A DNA stretch of 45,356 bases from an uncultured Clostridia bacterium (GCA_947631185.1 CANRKJ010000018.1:1-45356); one strand, 5' to 3'. Positions 39,401 to 45,356 are shown, counted from the stretch's first letter. Translations and numbers: made by a program. The notes: generated from the sequence alone by a model not told the origin.

Positions 39401-42400
39401 GATTTATTTGATATGTTTGATCAGAAAGTTTAAGTGTTACCTGTGTTTCATCTAATGTTATATATTGTGTTGATATACACTCGATATTTTGTTTATTATC
39501 AAAACTTCCATCACCTAATTGTCCATATCCATTATATCCAACACTCCATACTGTTCCGTCATTTTTAGCATATTCTGCATTATGTGTTCCTCCTGATACA
39601 ATCATAACATCAGTAAATTCTTCACCTTTTTCATCTTTTACATATGTTGCTACTTCCTTAGCATTTCTATCTGTTGATATTATTTGATTATAATCATTTA
39701 ATCCCCATGCTAAAACTTTTTCATTAGAATCTACTGCATATCCTGCATAATATCCTAAATCAATTGAAGTTATATTCTCTAAACTTCCTTCTTCAGCTCG
39801 TAATTGTTGTGGAATTGGTCCTGATATACCTGTAAGCATATTGTAATCATTGCATCCAAATCCCCAAACAGATCCATCTAATTTAAGTACAATTGTTGCA
39901 TTTACTGGACTTGCTGAAACTTCTGCTATATCTTCTATTGTATTTAATTTTGTAAATTTATTTTTATCACTTGTTGTTCCATCACCTAAGTTTCCATAAC
40001 CATTATATCCAGCTACCCATAAATTATTTTCACTATCTATGGCAAAACTTGATACATTTGAAGCTTCTATTTTTGTTATATGTTCAAGAGATTCTACTTT
40101 AGTTGGTAATGTTCTTCCTAAATTATCACCTAATCCTAGATTTCCATAAGCATTATATCCCCATGCATACACATTGCCATCTTTATCTAAAGCAAGTGTA
40201 TAACTATCACCAGCTGCAACAGAAATAATATCTTCTAAGAATCCATCTCCTTCAGGTGACTTTACTTGAACTTTTGTATTACTATTATTGTAAGTTCCAT
40301 CTCCTAATTGACCATTATTATTATTTCCCCATGTCCATACATGACCTTTTGTATCAACTGCTACAGCATGTGTTCTTCCTAAAGCTATTTTTACAATATT
40401 ATTTATTCCTGTATATGTTGGTAATTTTTTATTATATGTATCACCTGTTCCCAGTTGTCCATTTCCATTGTATCCATAACTCCAAACTTCACCATTAGCT
40501 TTTAATGTTACAGTTGAATTATTATAACTTTCAATTTGTGGGAAAGTTATATCAGTATCATCTAAAACAAATACATCTATAGTTGCACTTTGATTTGAAA
40601 TTGTATCTGTAACTGTTAATTGTGTTTTACCTTTTTTTACTGATTTTATAACTCCATCGCTTTCTCCAACAGTAGCAATATCGTCATTTTTCATTTTATA
40701 CTTAAATTCATAGTTATCTACTTTATTATATAATAGATTAAATCCTTGAACCATATTTGCATTTGTTTGTTGTGTCTTATTTATTCCTTTAATTCTAATT
40801 GGAGATTCTTCAAAGTTTATTTTTGATTTACTTATACATGTAAATACTTGTTTATCCTTATTTGAACTATCTCCCATTTGACCATTATTGTTTCTACCAC
40901 ATGTCCATACAGTTCCATCTTCAAGTACTACAGCTATTGTTTCTGCACTTCCTGCTACATCAAAAATCTTGCTTATTGTATCTCCTTCAGTACTATACTT
41001 TAATGGTATTGGTAGTAGATTATTATCTTTGCTTCCATTTGCACATTGACTATATGAATTTTGTCCCCATACTACAGCTGTATTATCATTTTTTATTGCT
41101 ATAGCATATTGGTTACCAGCTTCTATTGATTTTACATCTGTCAAATAAACAGCATTATCACTAATCTCATCACCATCAAAGCTTTCTATTACTTTACCAA
41201 AAGTATTTCTTTGTGTAGTAGTTTTATTACCTAAGTTTCCATAACCATTATATCCAGATGCCCATACATATCCAGATTTATCAACTGCTAAAACTGTATA
41301 ATCCTCTACTGCAACATCTACTATATCTGAAAGTTGTATATTTTCTGTTGGCATAGTTAAATTGCTTTCATTTCCTGTTCCTAATTGTCCATTTCCATTA
41401 TATCCCCATACATATAGTTTTCCATTACCATTTATTGCAACTACTGTTTGATTTTTACTAGCAATTTTAACTATTCCTTTTAATTTTATTTTTGATGGAA
41501 CACTCTTAGTAATTGTTGTACCATTTCCTAATTGTCCATTTCCATTATATCCCCATGTATATACACTTCCATCTTTTGTAAGAGCTATAGAACTATATGA
41601 ATTTGCAATAACTTGTATTACATCATCTAATTCTTTTATCTCAACTGGTTTATTAGTATCTCCATCTCTACCTAATTGACCATAGCTATTTGAACCAAAT
41701 GAGTATACTTTACCATCTTTTGTAAGTATTAAAGTATGGTTTTCTCCAGCTGATATATCTACTACATCAGATATATTTATTTTTGTTGGTTTATATCTTG
41801 TTGCATTATCACCTAAACCTAATTGTCCTTGGCTATTTGTACCCCATGTCCAAACAGTTCCATCAGATTTCAAAGCTACAAAATATTGAGAACCTCCTAC
41901 TATTTTAGGCATAGCTATATCTTCTTTTCTTAATACATCTACTGTTACTAAAACTTTAGTATCTAATTTATTAGTTGAAACTTCTATCTTAGTAGTTCCA
42001 TAGTCTTTAGCTGTTACTAAACCATTTTCATCAACATTTGCAATTTTTTTATCTTGACTTTGATAACTTATTTTTTCACCATCTACTTCATAAAATAATA
42101 AGTTAAATCCTAAATCTGTTGAAGCATTTATTTGCTTACTTATATTGTCTGTACCTAAATTTAAAGTTATTTTTTGATTATCAACTGTAAAGCTTGAATC
42201 TGAAATACTTGTAGGGTTAATACTTGAAACAGTTAATTCATCTCCCATTTCACCATTTGCATTATATCCTACTGTATATACTACTCCCAAACTATCTGCA
42301 ATTGCTGATGTTTGAGTTGATTCTTTTTGTGTTGATGCTATTGCTATTATATTTTTATCTTCTTGAACTTTAGTTAAATATGCTTGATCATTTTTATCTT

Positions 42401-45356
42401 TTGTAAATAATTGTCCATAATTATTCCATCCTGCTACTAAAATACCTGCTGATTTCTTTTCTTTTCTTGTTCCATCATCTGTTGTTTCTTCTGTTGTTGT
42501 TTCTTCAACACTTAAAATACTTGCATATCCTTCTGCTGATGCATGTTTAATTTTAGAAACTGGATTTTTTTCTTTATCTAACATCTTAACAGGTAAATGT
42601 TGTTCAGTAGTATTTCCAGTTGCTAATTGTCCATATCCATTATATCCAACAGCAAGTGCATTTCCTTCTTCTGTTACCATAATCGTATGTATTTTTCCTG
42701 CTGAAATTTCTTTAATATTACGTAGAAAATCTGTGTCATTTTCATTTCTCATTTGTGTTGGAGTAACAACTGTATTTGTTTTTCCTGTTCCAAGTTGACC
42801 ATTTCCATTATATCCAACTCCCCAAACAGTTCCATCTGCATCTAACATTGATAAGTAATTTTCTCCTGCTGAAATTTGAATTATGCTAAATACTTTTTGA
42901 ACTCTTGAAGGAAGCATATGTGCTGAACCATCTGTACTACCTATTCCTAATTGTCCGTATCCATTATATCCCCATGAATAAACTCTTCCATCTTCAGAAA
43001 GTGCATATGATGTTAAATATCCTGCAGAAACTGCTACTATATTTTTTAAACCTTCTGTTCCAGATGGGTCTTGAACTTGTACAAATTCATTTGAATCTAC
43101 AGTCGTACCATTACCTAATTGTCCATATCCATTGTTTCCTGTTGCCCATACTGTTCCATCTGATTTTAGAACAACAGTATGATTATATCCTGCAGCTATA
43201 TCTACTGCATATGTTTCTTCATCTTTATTTAATGCATCATATATATTAGTCTTTGTTGGTTTTGTTTTTACAGCATTATCACCCAATCCTAATTGTCCAT
43301 AGGTATTATAACCCCATGTCCATACTTCTCCATTGGCTTTTAATGCAACAAAGTGATTTCCTCCACCTACTATTTTTGGATATGTTTTTCCTTGTTCACC
43401 TGTTACGTTTACTTTTACTCCTGCATATATATTGTGAGTTGTATTTTTTACTCTAATATTTGTAGTACCTATTCCAGTAGCCTCAACTATACCAGATTTA
43501 TCAACTGTTGCAACACTTTCATCTAATGACTCAAATGTGCAATCACCTTTATCAACTGTATTATATAATAAGTTAAATCCTGTTGAAACACTATATTCTA
43601 TTTGTTCACTTTTCTCTCCTGCTTTCTTAAAGTTAATTACCGCTGGTTTAACTTCTAATTTAGTATTACTAATACACCAAGGAGCATAATTTGTTTCTAA
43701 TGTTCCATTTCCCATTTCTCCGTTTGCATTATATCCTACTGTATATACCATACCATTTTTATCTGCTATTGCTCCTGTAGTATTTCCACTCCATATGTCA
43801 TTATATTTTGTTATTCCCATTGTTAATATATCTTTGTCTGTTTGTACTAATTGTGGATAAGCTACATTATCACCTGCTTTTTCCAAGAATAATTGTCCAT
43901 TATCATTTCTTCCCATTACATATATTCCAGCTTCTCCATTTTTTTCTTTTACTGAAATATATGTTTCATTTCCTGATGCAAGAATATGGTTTGCATTTTT
44001 TATTGATTCTGTTTCTAATTCTGCATTTTCTTCAACTGGTTCAACTTTAGTCCTAATCTCTTTTATAACATTATAGCTTCCACTTGCAGTACCTATTCCT
44101 AGCTGACCATATCCGTTATATCCTACAGCCCATACTGTTTCATCTTCTTTTAATACTACTGTATGATTTGTACCTGCTGATACTTCTTTTACTTTTCTTA
44201 AAATTTTTATACCATCTGAGTCTTTCATTTGTTGTGGTAATCTATGATCAGAAGAATCACCTGTTCCATAATTTCCATTGCCATTAGATCCAACTCCCCA
44301 TACACTACCATCTGCATCTAGCATTACTATAAAGTTTTCTCCACCAGATATTTGTATTATATTTGATACTTTTTGCATTTTTACTGGGTAAAGATTTACA
44401 TCACCTGCAGTATTTGTTCCAAATTGTCCATAGTGATTGTATCCCCATGAATATACTTCTCCACTCTCTGTTAATGCATGTGCTGTGTTATATTCAGCTG
44501 TTATCTGTACTATATTTTTTAATACACCTTCTCCATTTGGTCCTAATACTTGAGTAAATACATCTCCATCATTAGTTGTTCCATCACCTAATTGTCCATA
44601 TCCATTATATCCTGTTGCCCATACTGATCCATCTTTTCTTAATATAAGTGAGAATCTATATCCTGCTGCTATATCTATTGCATCATTTATTGTTGTTATA
44701 ATTTCTTCATCTTGTTCATTTACAGTTTTTATTTTAATTTGCTCTGGTTCAACTCTTCTATTTTTATCTCCTAATCCTAATTGTCCACTGCTATTTAGTC
44801 CCCATGTCCATACTGTTCCATCTGCTTTTAATGCTATAAAATGATTACATCCTCCAACTATTTTTGGTTGTATTTGTCCTTGTTTTCCATTTACATTTAC
44901 TTTTACTCCAGCCCATATATCATTTTCTTCATTATGAACTTTCACATAAGTATTTCCTATACCTTTAGCAGTTACAACTCCTGATTCTTCATCTACTACT
45001 GCAATTTCTTCATCTAATGAACTGAATTTATATGTTTGGTTTTCTAATTCATCTTTCAATAAATTGAATCCCATAGTCATTTTACATTCTATTGTTTCAC
45101 CAGTTTCTTCTGGCTCTTTATAATTGATTATTTTAGGGTCAACTTCTATTTTTAGTTTACTAATACACCATGGATTTAATAGATTTTCAACAGTTCCATT
45201 TCCAATTTCACTATTTCCATTATATCCTACTGTATATACCATACCATTTTTATCTGCTATTGCTCCTGTAGTATTTCCACCCCATATATCATTATATCTT
45301 GTTATTGCCATTGTTAATATATCTTTATCTGTTTGTACTAATTTTGGATAAGCTTC
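24483..45356 (-). CDS. Giant multidomain surface-type protein: RCC1/Ig modules, cadherin-like array, dockerin-like and M23 peptidase (5' partial)
   Basis: At least 6957 codons without a stop. The frame is open to the right edge: 15 codons (EAYPKLVQTDKDILT) precede the ATG at 45311 and match an internal repeat, so that ATG is not the start. Counting from 45311: residues 1 to about 3785 hold RCC1 repeats (e.g. VWTWGYNTYGQLGLGDN) in nine blocks, each ending in a Big_2-like Ig domain; about 3785-6620 hold some 29 cadherin-like beta-sandwich units; about 6620-6715 is a carboxypeptidase-regulatory-like fold; about 6715-6785 is a dockerin-like pair; about 6805-6942 is an M23 peptidase with HTGIDLG, YAHLS and HLHFE, the complete zinc and catalytic set. 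Such enzymes cut peptidoglycan cross-bridges. No LPxTG or C-terminal membrane anchor is present; signal peptide and N-terminal anchor would lie outside the window. It may be an adhesin, a cell-wall remodelling stalk or a contact-dependent lysin. Confidence 0.9.
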   Translation of the reverse strand, partial: EAYPKLVQTDKDILTMAITRYNDIWGGNTTGAIADKNGMVYTVGYNGNSEIGNGTVENLLNPWCISKLKIEVDPKIINYKEPEETGETIECKMTMGFNLLKDELENQTYKFSSLDEEIAVVDEESGVVTAKGIGNTYVKVHNEENDIWAGVKVNVNGKQGQIQPKIVGGCNHFIALKADGTVWTWGLNSSGQLGLGDKNRRVEPEQIKIKTVNEQDEEIITTINDAIDIAAGYRFSLILRKDGSVWATGYNGYGQLGDGTTNDGDVFTQVLGPNGEGVLKNIVQITAEYNTAHALTESGEVYSWGYNHYGQFGTNTAGDVNLYPVKMQKVSNIIQISGGENFIVMLDADGSVWGVGSNGNGNYGTGDSSDHRLPQQMKDSDGIKILRKVKEVSAGTNHTVVLKEDETVWAVGYNGYGQLGIGTASGSYNVIKEIRTKVEPVEENAELETESIKNANHILASGNETYISVKEKNGEAGIYVMGRNDNGQLFLEKAGDNVAYPQLVQTDKDILTMGITKYNDIWSGNTTGAIADKNGMVYTVGYNANGEMGNGTLETNYAPWCISNTKLEVKPAVINFKKAGEKSEQIEYSVSTGFNLLYNTVDKGDCTFESLDESVATVDKSGIVEATGIGTTNIRVKNTTHNIYAGVKVNVTGEQGKTYPKIVGGGNHFVALKANGEVWTWGYNTYGQLGLGDNAVKTKPTKTNIYDALNKDEETYAVDIAAGYNHTVVLKSDGTVWATGNNGYGQLGNGTTVDSNEFVQVQDPSGTEGLKNIVAVSAGYLTSYALSEDGRVYSWGYNGYGQLGIGSTDGSAHMLPSRVQKVFSIIQISAGENYLSMLDADGTVWGVGYNGNGQLGTGKTNTVVTPTQMRNENDTDFLRNIKEISAGKIHTIMVTEEGNALAVGYNGYGQLATGNTTEQHLPVKMLDKEKNPVSKIKHASAEGYASILSVEETTTEETTDDGTRKEKKSAGILVAGWNNYGQLFTKDKNDQAYLTKVQEDKNIIAIASTQKESTQTSAIADSLGVVYTVGYNANGEMGDELTVSSINPTSISDSSFTVDNQKITLNLGTDNISKQINASTDLGFNLLFYEVDGEKISYQSQDKKIANVDENGLVTAKDYGTTKIEVSTNKLDTKVLVTVDVLRKEDIAMPKIVGGSQYFVALKSDGTVWTWGTNSQGQLGLGDNATRYKPTKINISDVVDISAGENHTLILTKDGKVYSFGSNSYGQLGRDGDTNKPVEIKELDDVIQVIANSYSSIALTKDGSVYTWGYNGNGQLGNGTTITKSVPSKIKLKGIVKIASKNQTVVAINGNGKLYVWGYNGNGQLGTGNESNLTMPTENIQLSDIVDVAVEDYTVLAVDKSGYVWASGYNGYGNLGNKTTTQRNTFGKVIESFDGDEISDNAVYLTDVKSIEAGNQYAIAIKNDNTAVVWGQNSYSQCANGSKDNNLLPIPLKYSTEGDTISKIFDVAGSAETIAVVLEDGTVWTCGRNNNGQMGDSSNKDKQVFTCISKSKINFEESPIRIKGINKTQQTNANMVQGFNLLYNKVDNYEFKYKMKNDDIATVGESDGVIKSVKKGKTQLTVTDTISNQSATIDVFVLDDTDITFPQIESYNNSTVTLKANGEVWSYGYNGNGQLGTGDTYNKKLPTYTGINNIVKIALGRTHAVAVDTKGHVWTWGNNNNGQLGDGTYNNSNTKVQVKSPEGDGFLEDIISVAAGDSYTLALDKDGNVYAWGYNAYGNLGLGDNLGRTLPTKVESLEHITKIEASNVSSFAIDSENNLWVAGYNGYGNLGDGTTSDKNKFTKLNTIEDIAEVSASPVNATIVLKLDGSVWGFGCNDYNMLTGISGPIPQQLRAEEGSLENITSIDLGYYAGYAVDSNEKVLAWGLNDYNQIISTDRNAKEVATYVKDEKGEEFTDVMIVSGGTHNAEYAKNDGTVWSVGYNGYGQLGDGSFDNKQNIECISTQYITLDETQVTLKLSDQTYQINPKTVYGFNLLYDTAQNNGFEYESSNPNVATVGETNGQVEVLNLGRTYITVKAKGYEYKTRVVVDVIGDNKKTVEKVVTGHIHSLALKQDGTVWAWGDNSNGQMGNGVANGIKITEPTQIKEGEYTQVLEEVDDEGSVVTTTTKVRAKLDSIVDIAAGYYYNLILDQKGNVWSFGYNGYGQLGNGNTEKLLIPTKIEGLSEIKKIFISGNTSIAINKDGEIYVWGAEYSAVPTKLNFYQKAISVTGSLILAEDGTVWYLNQNPSRINELSNIVEIASGDSFYTALDADGKVWAWGYNGNGQLGQSNTNGVDIPTEVKIKNESEEFVPLENVVEISAGKNMLLMTTKDGTLYGCGYNGYGQLGVGANTANVVYTAKAKDVNYVKIISTNAYHSVISDDSGFVYTTGYNHEGQLGNGTYDNQNIFKVIGDTYVHVDSNVVSVKEDEYRQISASLDNKFNLIQDKVDSGNMSYKSLNPKVATVSNDGTITGKKLGKTEIVVTHEKSHKTAIVFVSVVPDDKVAVPEVEIGNTHSSALKADGTVWTWGKNTYGQLGTGDNDEKATPVRVAEAENVIDIAVGEYNTIYVKEDGTVWGFGYNGYGELGDGTRTSRNEPVQVIKPDGSPLTKIVKVAGGKNRTVFLDTDGNVYYCGYGIGETAVRVNGISDIIDISQEYAVNVKGEVYLLDTGKQLTAENVIRVSQGKNHTILLRDDGKAYAFGDNSKGQLGLGISENQENPSFIKSASEEILTGIKDIKAGNEFSIALLETGDTYVWGANDNYKLATLQSTNQSLPLLNENIEKALFVTAGTENGAIIDTEGFVYAWGQGENGVLGNKLYSNTPTPSIVGREDVGLDEYDIILHKDEEHQIVVTNKTFNVLKDVIDNSEMTYTSGNNAIASVTQSGLVTGVKEGTTTIVVNKKGTNYNSIARVTVLPEDVKIEPMALTCGSHTTVLKANGTVWTYGQNTSYELGNGSTKSSDIPVQVKFPQNVTIKQIAVGNTHNLALDTEGNVWGFGNNSNGALGFTSSTPVQLELKGIKKIAANNDQSMALTKDGYVYVWGLNENGELGTRTYEPVRSPKLLPYVSDIFDIAMGKNHTLLLTTSGKVLTTGLNIYGQTAKIDGKSNTFEQIEVDSLIGAISAGDNHSVLLSTEGEVYTFGYNLNGQLGTGSTYNESKPTKITSSIPKIMKISAGESHTVLLGENRVLYSTGANARGELGIGSYDDTVVFTEITKVNDMMSVSAGNTYNVAIDYSGDVYGWGDYYHGLQAIKTKTNSAIPVKIGNDSSYADEGEVTLKVNGTKQISITPKFLFNVFKENEEIDDFTYESLNGDIAEVSDEGLITGKKVGTTWVKAIETKTGKQNTIIVRVIDEDAKYAPQVAGGENFAGVLKADGTLWGFGYNSDGQLGNDELFPINIPSQANILYTYKKIAVGKSFTVALRNDGTVWAWGDNTYGVLGQGNRTSVRKPTQVQKLSNIKDIAVGYNHVVALDVLGNVYTWGLNSSGQLGNGKTTTVTMPERINTIENEIISISAGGNLTTFVDSEGHVYVFGDNSKEQISKHQHNTDSYGQTINPELNPYYTVPQLVNIQDAVKAQCMENAIVVLKNDGKVVLIQKYAKDDDIVQSTIASENMVDISSSALCTMLLDKDGNIYTYGDNSSGQGGIGYVTGSVGLTQIESDGKQYFTIGSGYNNNYAIDCDGFVYSVGNNSYGQLGNSLYDNSYVFTLVGDREFKIIPEARIMENPEQETVKIETNMFNVFNNVERKLTDFEWESSKPKVAEVKNGVITSQDMGETIITATDKMTKATAKALRVVQQLDEQRLDKIYVNDKEAKLVGENKYEVSVVVKPDNQGDIRITTKDITDSISINSGNTYSAGILEETITLTENPTTLTIKVKTTNNRVMNYTLTIKIVSEDVGLKSLTVDDVDAKSVGPTEYEIIIDDEVTRPLVKAVTRDSAAKVSIENAIDEVSQSIRTVNMLNRIKKVVPIKVTSESGKSVMYTLTIFKEDALTDLENITVNGEEATKISDYTYKAIIPADAENATVSATSMYHDALVHIDSFGADQHITTQTVATMKDRTIVKIYVTALENEREYTLILDKQGTENNLGLFSVTVNGTEIKPVGEKYIAYVSESTTFVDVTAITLSELDLVSIENSIAQAHETSKRLSIEDKQEFTIRVSNPLDTENYKEYELIIKKPSEDNSLKSITVGNEEFSKEAKLISGTNTYEVNIPEEYEVIDVIAVTNYELSEVSIEDFDFEVNKTTRQVEIGSGEHVEVKVTVKSQNGITQEYILIINRNSSNRNLLKVLVDGDQAVFNEEKNAYEYTLDKTKDKLTIGAITEDENAYVAINTNEKQKNATYRIVEMQGRSIVVFITVTAEDESTQQYKLIVNDVPDNVKLLSVKVNNNEAVPEPTNRYVGKVNKNDKDFVLYVIPEDLKAQVQIEGFDIVQGTTSATINKPGEEVQVKITVIAQNGTKAEYTVVVTNMSDDCSLGMLKVDGEVIEPDENDGNYYVEKPYLTDSVDVEAIASSNTSLVSINGSDEEYERQLSNVTVPKLENEIKVTVTAEDGTKEVHKIIVRRLSNNTELKATVTYETNGILTEKEVSFDSNKKATVKISKTEKVDVKGELTDELATISINGSIEVKAQTTQSVITLDDKTIVTIDVTAQDGTKAVYTITLIKTSNNNNLLSLSATDIEESDIKQTSDNEYEIKMPDTMETLDLTAIAEDENAVVMIQSGEYSENNIAKRKVDVPGDSYDFNIFVKAEDGTDKTYNVKVVKVDDLKLKSVTSNNEECEEESGTYIAYIDADTTEVELSIKTRSEKPHISTRNIEEKDFSAPTLGGTCVLTVQITPGKEETILVKVQDSKYVDRFKIYTIIIKEKSNEAGIEEIKVNDKDVINTVDQYYSTVDKYDQIAKLYIKATEKHAKIQVEKVSDVGIGEFTKEDLPLEVGKYSTYKITVTAQDGKTSKEYTLHLERKSDDTSCTIKINNDNADEIDKETNTYIKYIPRELDESTIDVTTTDENAIVEIAGEREKHIIHQEVITTQEETTLEVIVTSESETVEKYTVKIIKESLDSSILSVKVNDNLIIEDENGDYRAIVIDNGKPDQTAYVEVTSNNNKARVQIGSNNPEEHVATHNVDFTEENRHFELDIKVMPQCSQGETLSKKLYIDLLSDDVTIKSVKYFEDELKYYDRETHTYTAFVNQDINEVMFAIQANNSHTSLRLENDSESDDESIVSKGVLSTGKIDITGKEEAFIRFTAIAETGKTQEYTIRILRKSDNANASSIKVDGLEIIDKFETLDNGPTYVYAIPQSKNSAVIEVIAENPYAVIGIGENNSAEGRLLTTIEFDVKDKSATVPILIRSQDGTKTKTYNIIFAKIPDITNITTVKVDGNVITPNDDGDYETKVKASQRTAKVNITLEDPRAKVDIGGDEHTGELEETINLSEVGDTVRTITVKAQDGTIKTCSLIIHKQQNDLGLDKVYLDDRIARRVDENTFEIYVQKDKLNADIKAIAKKSIEYVSINENTRKLSQNTYEDCDISSRVVNIRVTALFGPDNEVDQEKDYTLIIKEIDEPVILDDLRVTIKVDDNIIEPDADGKYVAIVNSEELDAVVWAGVNSETSLVKIETDNSETQYEYPFSQKVVNLTNNVTEVKITVQNGAKETKEYTLYIIKNTDPLDETGLLHLFADEKEVTAGSDGTYLVSIENNAESVKLRAQAKYQYSRVSIAGNEATRGTNTNTIDMKGIDKKTVKVVVTSILGISKEYTVNIVREQDELSLDSVLVNDRMAKKVDDQTYEIDVKKGTTSVNIKAITVKDDSLVKIYERDLTQHEAIYNNYLLENGNEIKIIVYDSTQQNNREYTLRIVEKTTILDDLKLSITVDGIPPMQDTDGTYIMIVDPGKVKANVWAGVNSETSKVNIIDVKQEDETGLQPVSASKDIILDDSVTEVKIKVQNGNNEEKEYTLYIVKHGENTDDASLEFLLANKVLIDPAEDGKYYIEIDEDVTNVDLVATAKYVTSKVSIEGNAQTKHVNSKTISMENRDKKVLTIVVTSVSGTTREYTVEINRKRESLDLEAVYVNGRYAKKTGENEYSIDIDYNSTTANIKATACIETEYVQIDNNKEKLKENEYNGHILTGEVTEIPIKVSNNNMTKSKEYNLVITKTKNELEDLTPEIRVDGEVIYPDSEGKYIKVVEANKTSAVLWAGIDSLTSSIRIGEGDYKNPSDTELLSLDKTETERMVYVKNGNETVRQYQVIIIKETEKVYDAKLKELIAGSGAKTQGIVDANDDGTYSIEVNKNANEVTITGVANYEYAKVSVNGNAYTSSRNTNTITLDGQDEKTIVVNVKSVSGNIKNYIVHIYREPEELTLKEVLVDGRLATKISDEEYTIDVLTGTTNIDIDAILYNSKEYVSIYKNNLTLAQDTLKGYELSNGLTINIKVANMTDDTSEDYTEKIYKLNITFVDKKEDLSDLQLTISVNGETITKSPDGLYIATVEQNDASALVGVLASSNTTNVKINSSEYVKRYIEQSVALEGEQTKVKVYAQNGNGEEIEEDLIIVRKSDEDAILAELKANDEVVKAQDDGTYLVRLLNNENQVKLDAKASQELAFVSIDNNTKTRGTNTNTIDMTNELEKTIIIKVESLNGNEKEYTVKIDKRLNLKGKIITQAKDQSNQSATIIVYDSNDQREENAEIPDNARAVITRVEIQPDGTYEMKLPKGKYDLLIVKDSYLDYRILGIELDEDIDLGDTNIYAGDIIKSDEIQIDDLVALNNKFGLTIINDEDENVIYDLNEDGVIDVEDRNILKGNYGKIAESQTWVKQQLNGINTYNAIQLGTNNGLILPTKSEYTITSPYGTRVHPITGETKRHTGIDLGVTHHSEVLSIADGEVTFAGVQKGFGNCVEIKHVVNGETIYSFYAHLSRIDVQSGQQVTQGQTIGLEGGDPNTDPNPGSSTGHHLHFEMRNASGYGNDIDPNNYYKF
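25450..28998 (-). repeat. Four three-domain super-repeats at the C-terminal end of the array
   Basis: The last 12 units follow an A-B-C order four times, with boundaries near 28998, 28098, 27214, 26322 and 25450 (period about 870-900 bp). A units start LxLDxVxVNxRxAKK, B units contain an LxxLxxxIxVDG start and WAGVNSET-like strands, and C units contain VSIxGNAxT followed by NTNTI or a variant. This indicates amplification by triplets rather than by single domains. Confidence 0.75.
25450..33960 (-). repeat. Array of about 29 cadherin-like beta-sandwich units
   Basis: Units of about 93-103 residues, each beginning L..L.VNG..A and ending V...DGT..EYTL.I.R.S.. (examples: LKSLTVDDVDAK to YTLTI; LLSVKVNNNEAV to YTVVV). 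This pattern is that of the bacterial cadherin-like beta-sandwich family (Pfam PF12733 type), found in long surface proteins. The units are strongly diverged from each other at the DNA level, except within the super-repeats at 25450-28998. My count of 29 was made by eye. Confidence 0.75.
33960..45356 (-). repeat. Nine RCC1-block plus Ig-like modules, about 1.25-1.5 kb each
   Basis: Each module is a run of roughly six or seven RCC1 repeats (signature GYNGYGQLG, alternating with VWTWG and ISAGENH-like strands), closed by a Big_2-like domain with a GFNLL or FNVF segment and an IATV..G.V.A...G.T.I.V core. The Ig-like domains lie near 45185-44880, 43690-43395, 42210-41930, 40850-40550, 39480-39195, 38140-37855, 36885-36605, 35590-35300 and 34245-33970. 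Seven-strand RCC1 runs normally close into a beta-propeller, so the region may be nine propellers joined by Ig spacers. The first two modules visible are the most alike. Confidence 0.8.

Noticed and set aside
26830-45351. Many plus-strand frames of 60-120 codons inside the giant gene
   Set aside because: They are Leu/His/Tyr-rich shadows of the repeated minus-strand codons and overlap it entirely.
33960-45356. Eukaryotic contamination suggested by RCC1 and cadherin-like domains
   Set aside because: Both domain types occur in bacterial surface proteins; the frame has no introns, shares the low GC of its neighbours and carries Big_2-like, dockerin-like and M23 domains.

Overview
Low-GC (roughly 30% or less by eye) Firmicutes DNA, most likely from an anaerobic Clostridia-type bacterium. 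The support is an NAD-linked trimeric [FeFe] hydrogenase, a PyrK/PyrD dihydroorotate dehydrogenase, a BofA-like sporulation protein, a SpoVK/CbbX-type ATPase, a dockerin-like module and strong Gram-positive ribosome-binding sites. Except for one 64-residue membrane protein, every gene lies on the minus strand. Both window edges cut genes: hsdS on the left and a giant surface-type gene on the right.

Layout. (1) 1-4591: type I restriction-modification operon hsdR-hsdM-hsdS, with two palindromes around its promoter. (2) 4643-5100: a frame-shifted remnant that resembles the C-terminal tail of a Firmicutes relaxase, suggesting the R-M genes once travelled with a mobile element. (3) 5101-7549: pyrK-pyrD and a dCMP deaminase, each with a clear promoter. 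(4) 7713-12029: hydC-hydB-hydA, with a Rex-like palindrome just after the promoter. (5) 12061-13182: a CDF cation transporter. (6) 13419-22244: from a consensus promoter, a histidine-phosphatase-fold protein, pth, RNase E/G and bofA-like, then after a 126-nt gap rimO, an amidase_3 protein and a tandem AAA+ protein. Three of these proteins have notable defects: two lost active-site residues in the phosphatase, a His-to-Glu change at a zinc ligand of the amidase, and a one-base frameshift at the rimO N-terminus. (7) 22430-24482: a small Xre regulator, an 84-bp tandem array of GC hairpins, a DUF378-like gene and about 750 bp of AT-rich DNA. (8) 24483-45356: one reading frame of at least 6957 codons.

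The giant gene is the main feature. From N to C terminus it has nine RCC1-repeat/bacterial-Ig modules, about 29 cadherin-like beta-sandwich units (the last 12 arranged as four three-unit super-repeats), a carboxypeptidase-regulatory-like segment, a dockerin-like EF-hand pair and an apparently complete M23 peptidase. It reads as a very long extracellular stalk with a peptidoglycan endopeptidase at its tip.

A second cross-cutting signal is a dispersed repeat containing GCGCGTAGCGC. It occurs three times, each time directly downstream of a terminator-like hairpin and always in the same orientation.
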